Below are positions 5,541-9,538 of a stretch of 9,538 nt of DNA, one piece after another; the stretch's first letter is position 1; each line of letters opens with the position of its first letter. The position numbers and the translations under genes are program-made. This DNA is from Chloroflexota bacterium (GTDB taxonomy: Bacteria > Chloroflexota > UBA6077 > JACCZL01): contig JACCZL010000258.1 of NCBI GenBank assembly GCA_013695975.1, forward strand, positions 1 to 9,538, read 5' to 3'. Below the pieces are notes generated by a model that made no database searches, was not told the origin of the DNA, and was given only the letters and a program-made list of their open reading frames with translations.

Positions 5541-6152
5541 ATGTCGGTGGGCCCGAGCAGACTGGTGGTGGGGTTGGGCAATCCGGGCGCGGAGTATGCG
5601 GGCAACCGCCACAACGTGGGCTTCCGGTCGGTCGATCGCGTGGCCGAACGGCACCGCCTGCGCTTCAACGCGAAGCGGGCCCGGAGCGTCGTCGCCCGTG
5701 GACAGCTCGCTAGCCAGGACGTCGCCCTCGCCAAGCCCCAGACCTACATGAACCTGTCCGGCCGCGCGGTCAAGGAGCTGCTGGTCGGCTGGGGGATCCC
5801 TCCACATTCACTGCTCGTGGTGTACGACGATGTCGACCTGCCGCCCGGCAGCCTGCGGATGCGCGAGCGGGGTGGTCCCGGCACCCACAACGGGATGCGC
5901 TCGATCGTCGACTCACTCGGCACGACCGATTTCCCACGCCTCCGCATCGGGATCGGCCCGCCCCCACCGATGCGCGATCTCGCCGACTACGTCCTCGACG
6001 ACCCGACGCCTGACGAGCGCTCCCTCATCGAGGAGGCCCTCGCCCGCGCGGTCGAGGCGATCGAGCTGTTCATCCGGACAGGGCCCGCCGCCGCCATGAA
6101 TCGCTACAACCAGGAGCCGAAGGCTGCGAGCCTGGGGTCAGAAGCCGAGTAG
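5541..6152 (+). CDS. pth: Peptidyl-tRNA hydrolase
   Basis: Cleaves the ester bond of peptidyl-tRNAs released by ribosome drop-off, recycling tRNA; normally essential. The 203-residue protein shows the full family pattern: LVVGLGNPGAEYAGNRHNVGF (8-28) with N14 and the catalytic His24, KPQTYMNLSG (65-74) with N71, VVYDDVDLPPG (93-103) and GGPGTHNGMRSI (111-122) with N117. The C-terminus (FIRTGPAAAMNRYNQ) is also typical. The start is uncertain. The ATG at 5541 touches GAGG with no spacing. The GTG at 5547 sits six bases after it and would give M-GPSRLVVGLGNPG. A GTG at 5535 is also in frame. mfd follows 16 bp downstream, the common pth-mfd pairing, so the two are probably co-transcribed. A terminator hairpin precedes the gene. 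Confidence 0.96.
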   Translation: MSVGPSRLVVGLGNPGAEYAGNRHNVGFRSVDRVAERHRLRFNAKRARSVVARGQLASQDVALAKPQTYMNLSGRAVKELLVGWGIPPHSLLVVYDDVDLPPGSLRMRERGGPGTHNGMRSIVDSLGTTDFPRLRIGIGPPPPMRDLADYVLDDPTPDERSLIEEALARAVEAIELFIRTGPAAAMNRYNQEPKAASLGSEAE

Positions 6153-6168
6153 CCAGGGCTTAGCCGAC

Positions 6169-9538
<3,370 letters not shown>

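Overview
This is a high-GC bacterial chromosome segment made almost entirely of housekeeping genes in two divergent blocks. The overall character, the RpoD-type sigma factor, and GTAG...CTAC-ended palindromes of a kind I associate with Chloroflexota (and some cyanobacteria) suggest a Chloroflexota-like organism. That assignment is inference; a high-GC actinobacterial-type lineage cannot be excluded from sequence alone.

Minus-strand block (about 5394 down to 1): ftsY (SRP receptor GTPase) overlaps ffh (SRP54 GTPase). A probable terminator and a 209-bp gap follow. Next come the primary sigma factor rpoD, preceded by an exact TATAAT box, then tlyA (2'-O-methyltransferase of rRNA), which overlaps nadK (NAD kinase) by 4 bp. 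nadK runs off the left edge. Together these serve protein targeting to the membrane, transcription initiation, ribosome modification and NADP supply.

Plus-strand block (about 5444 to 9538): pth (peptidyl-tRNA hydrolase), a 16-bp gap, then mfd (transcription-repair coupling factor), which is open at the right edge. Pth recycles tRNA from aborted translation. Mfd removes stalled RNA polymerase and recruits excision repair.

The 146-bp divergent region (5395-5540) is the most interesting stretch. It has back-to-back -10 boxes ten bases apart, then on the pth side a 9-bp hairpin with a tetraloop and five T, lying between the apparent promoter and the pth start. A smaller hairpin competes for the terminator's 5' arm, and a 25-codon leader frame starting near the expected transcription start reads through both. 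This looks like a transcription attenuator controlling pth-mfd and is the best candidate for an undescribed control device here. The second notable item is a perfect 28-bp GTAG...CTAC palindrome inside the mfd reading frame, with a decayed relative at the rpoD stop codon. I see no CRISPR array, tRNA, rRNA, phage or transposase gene.
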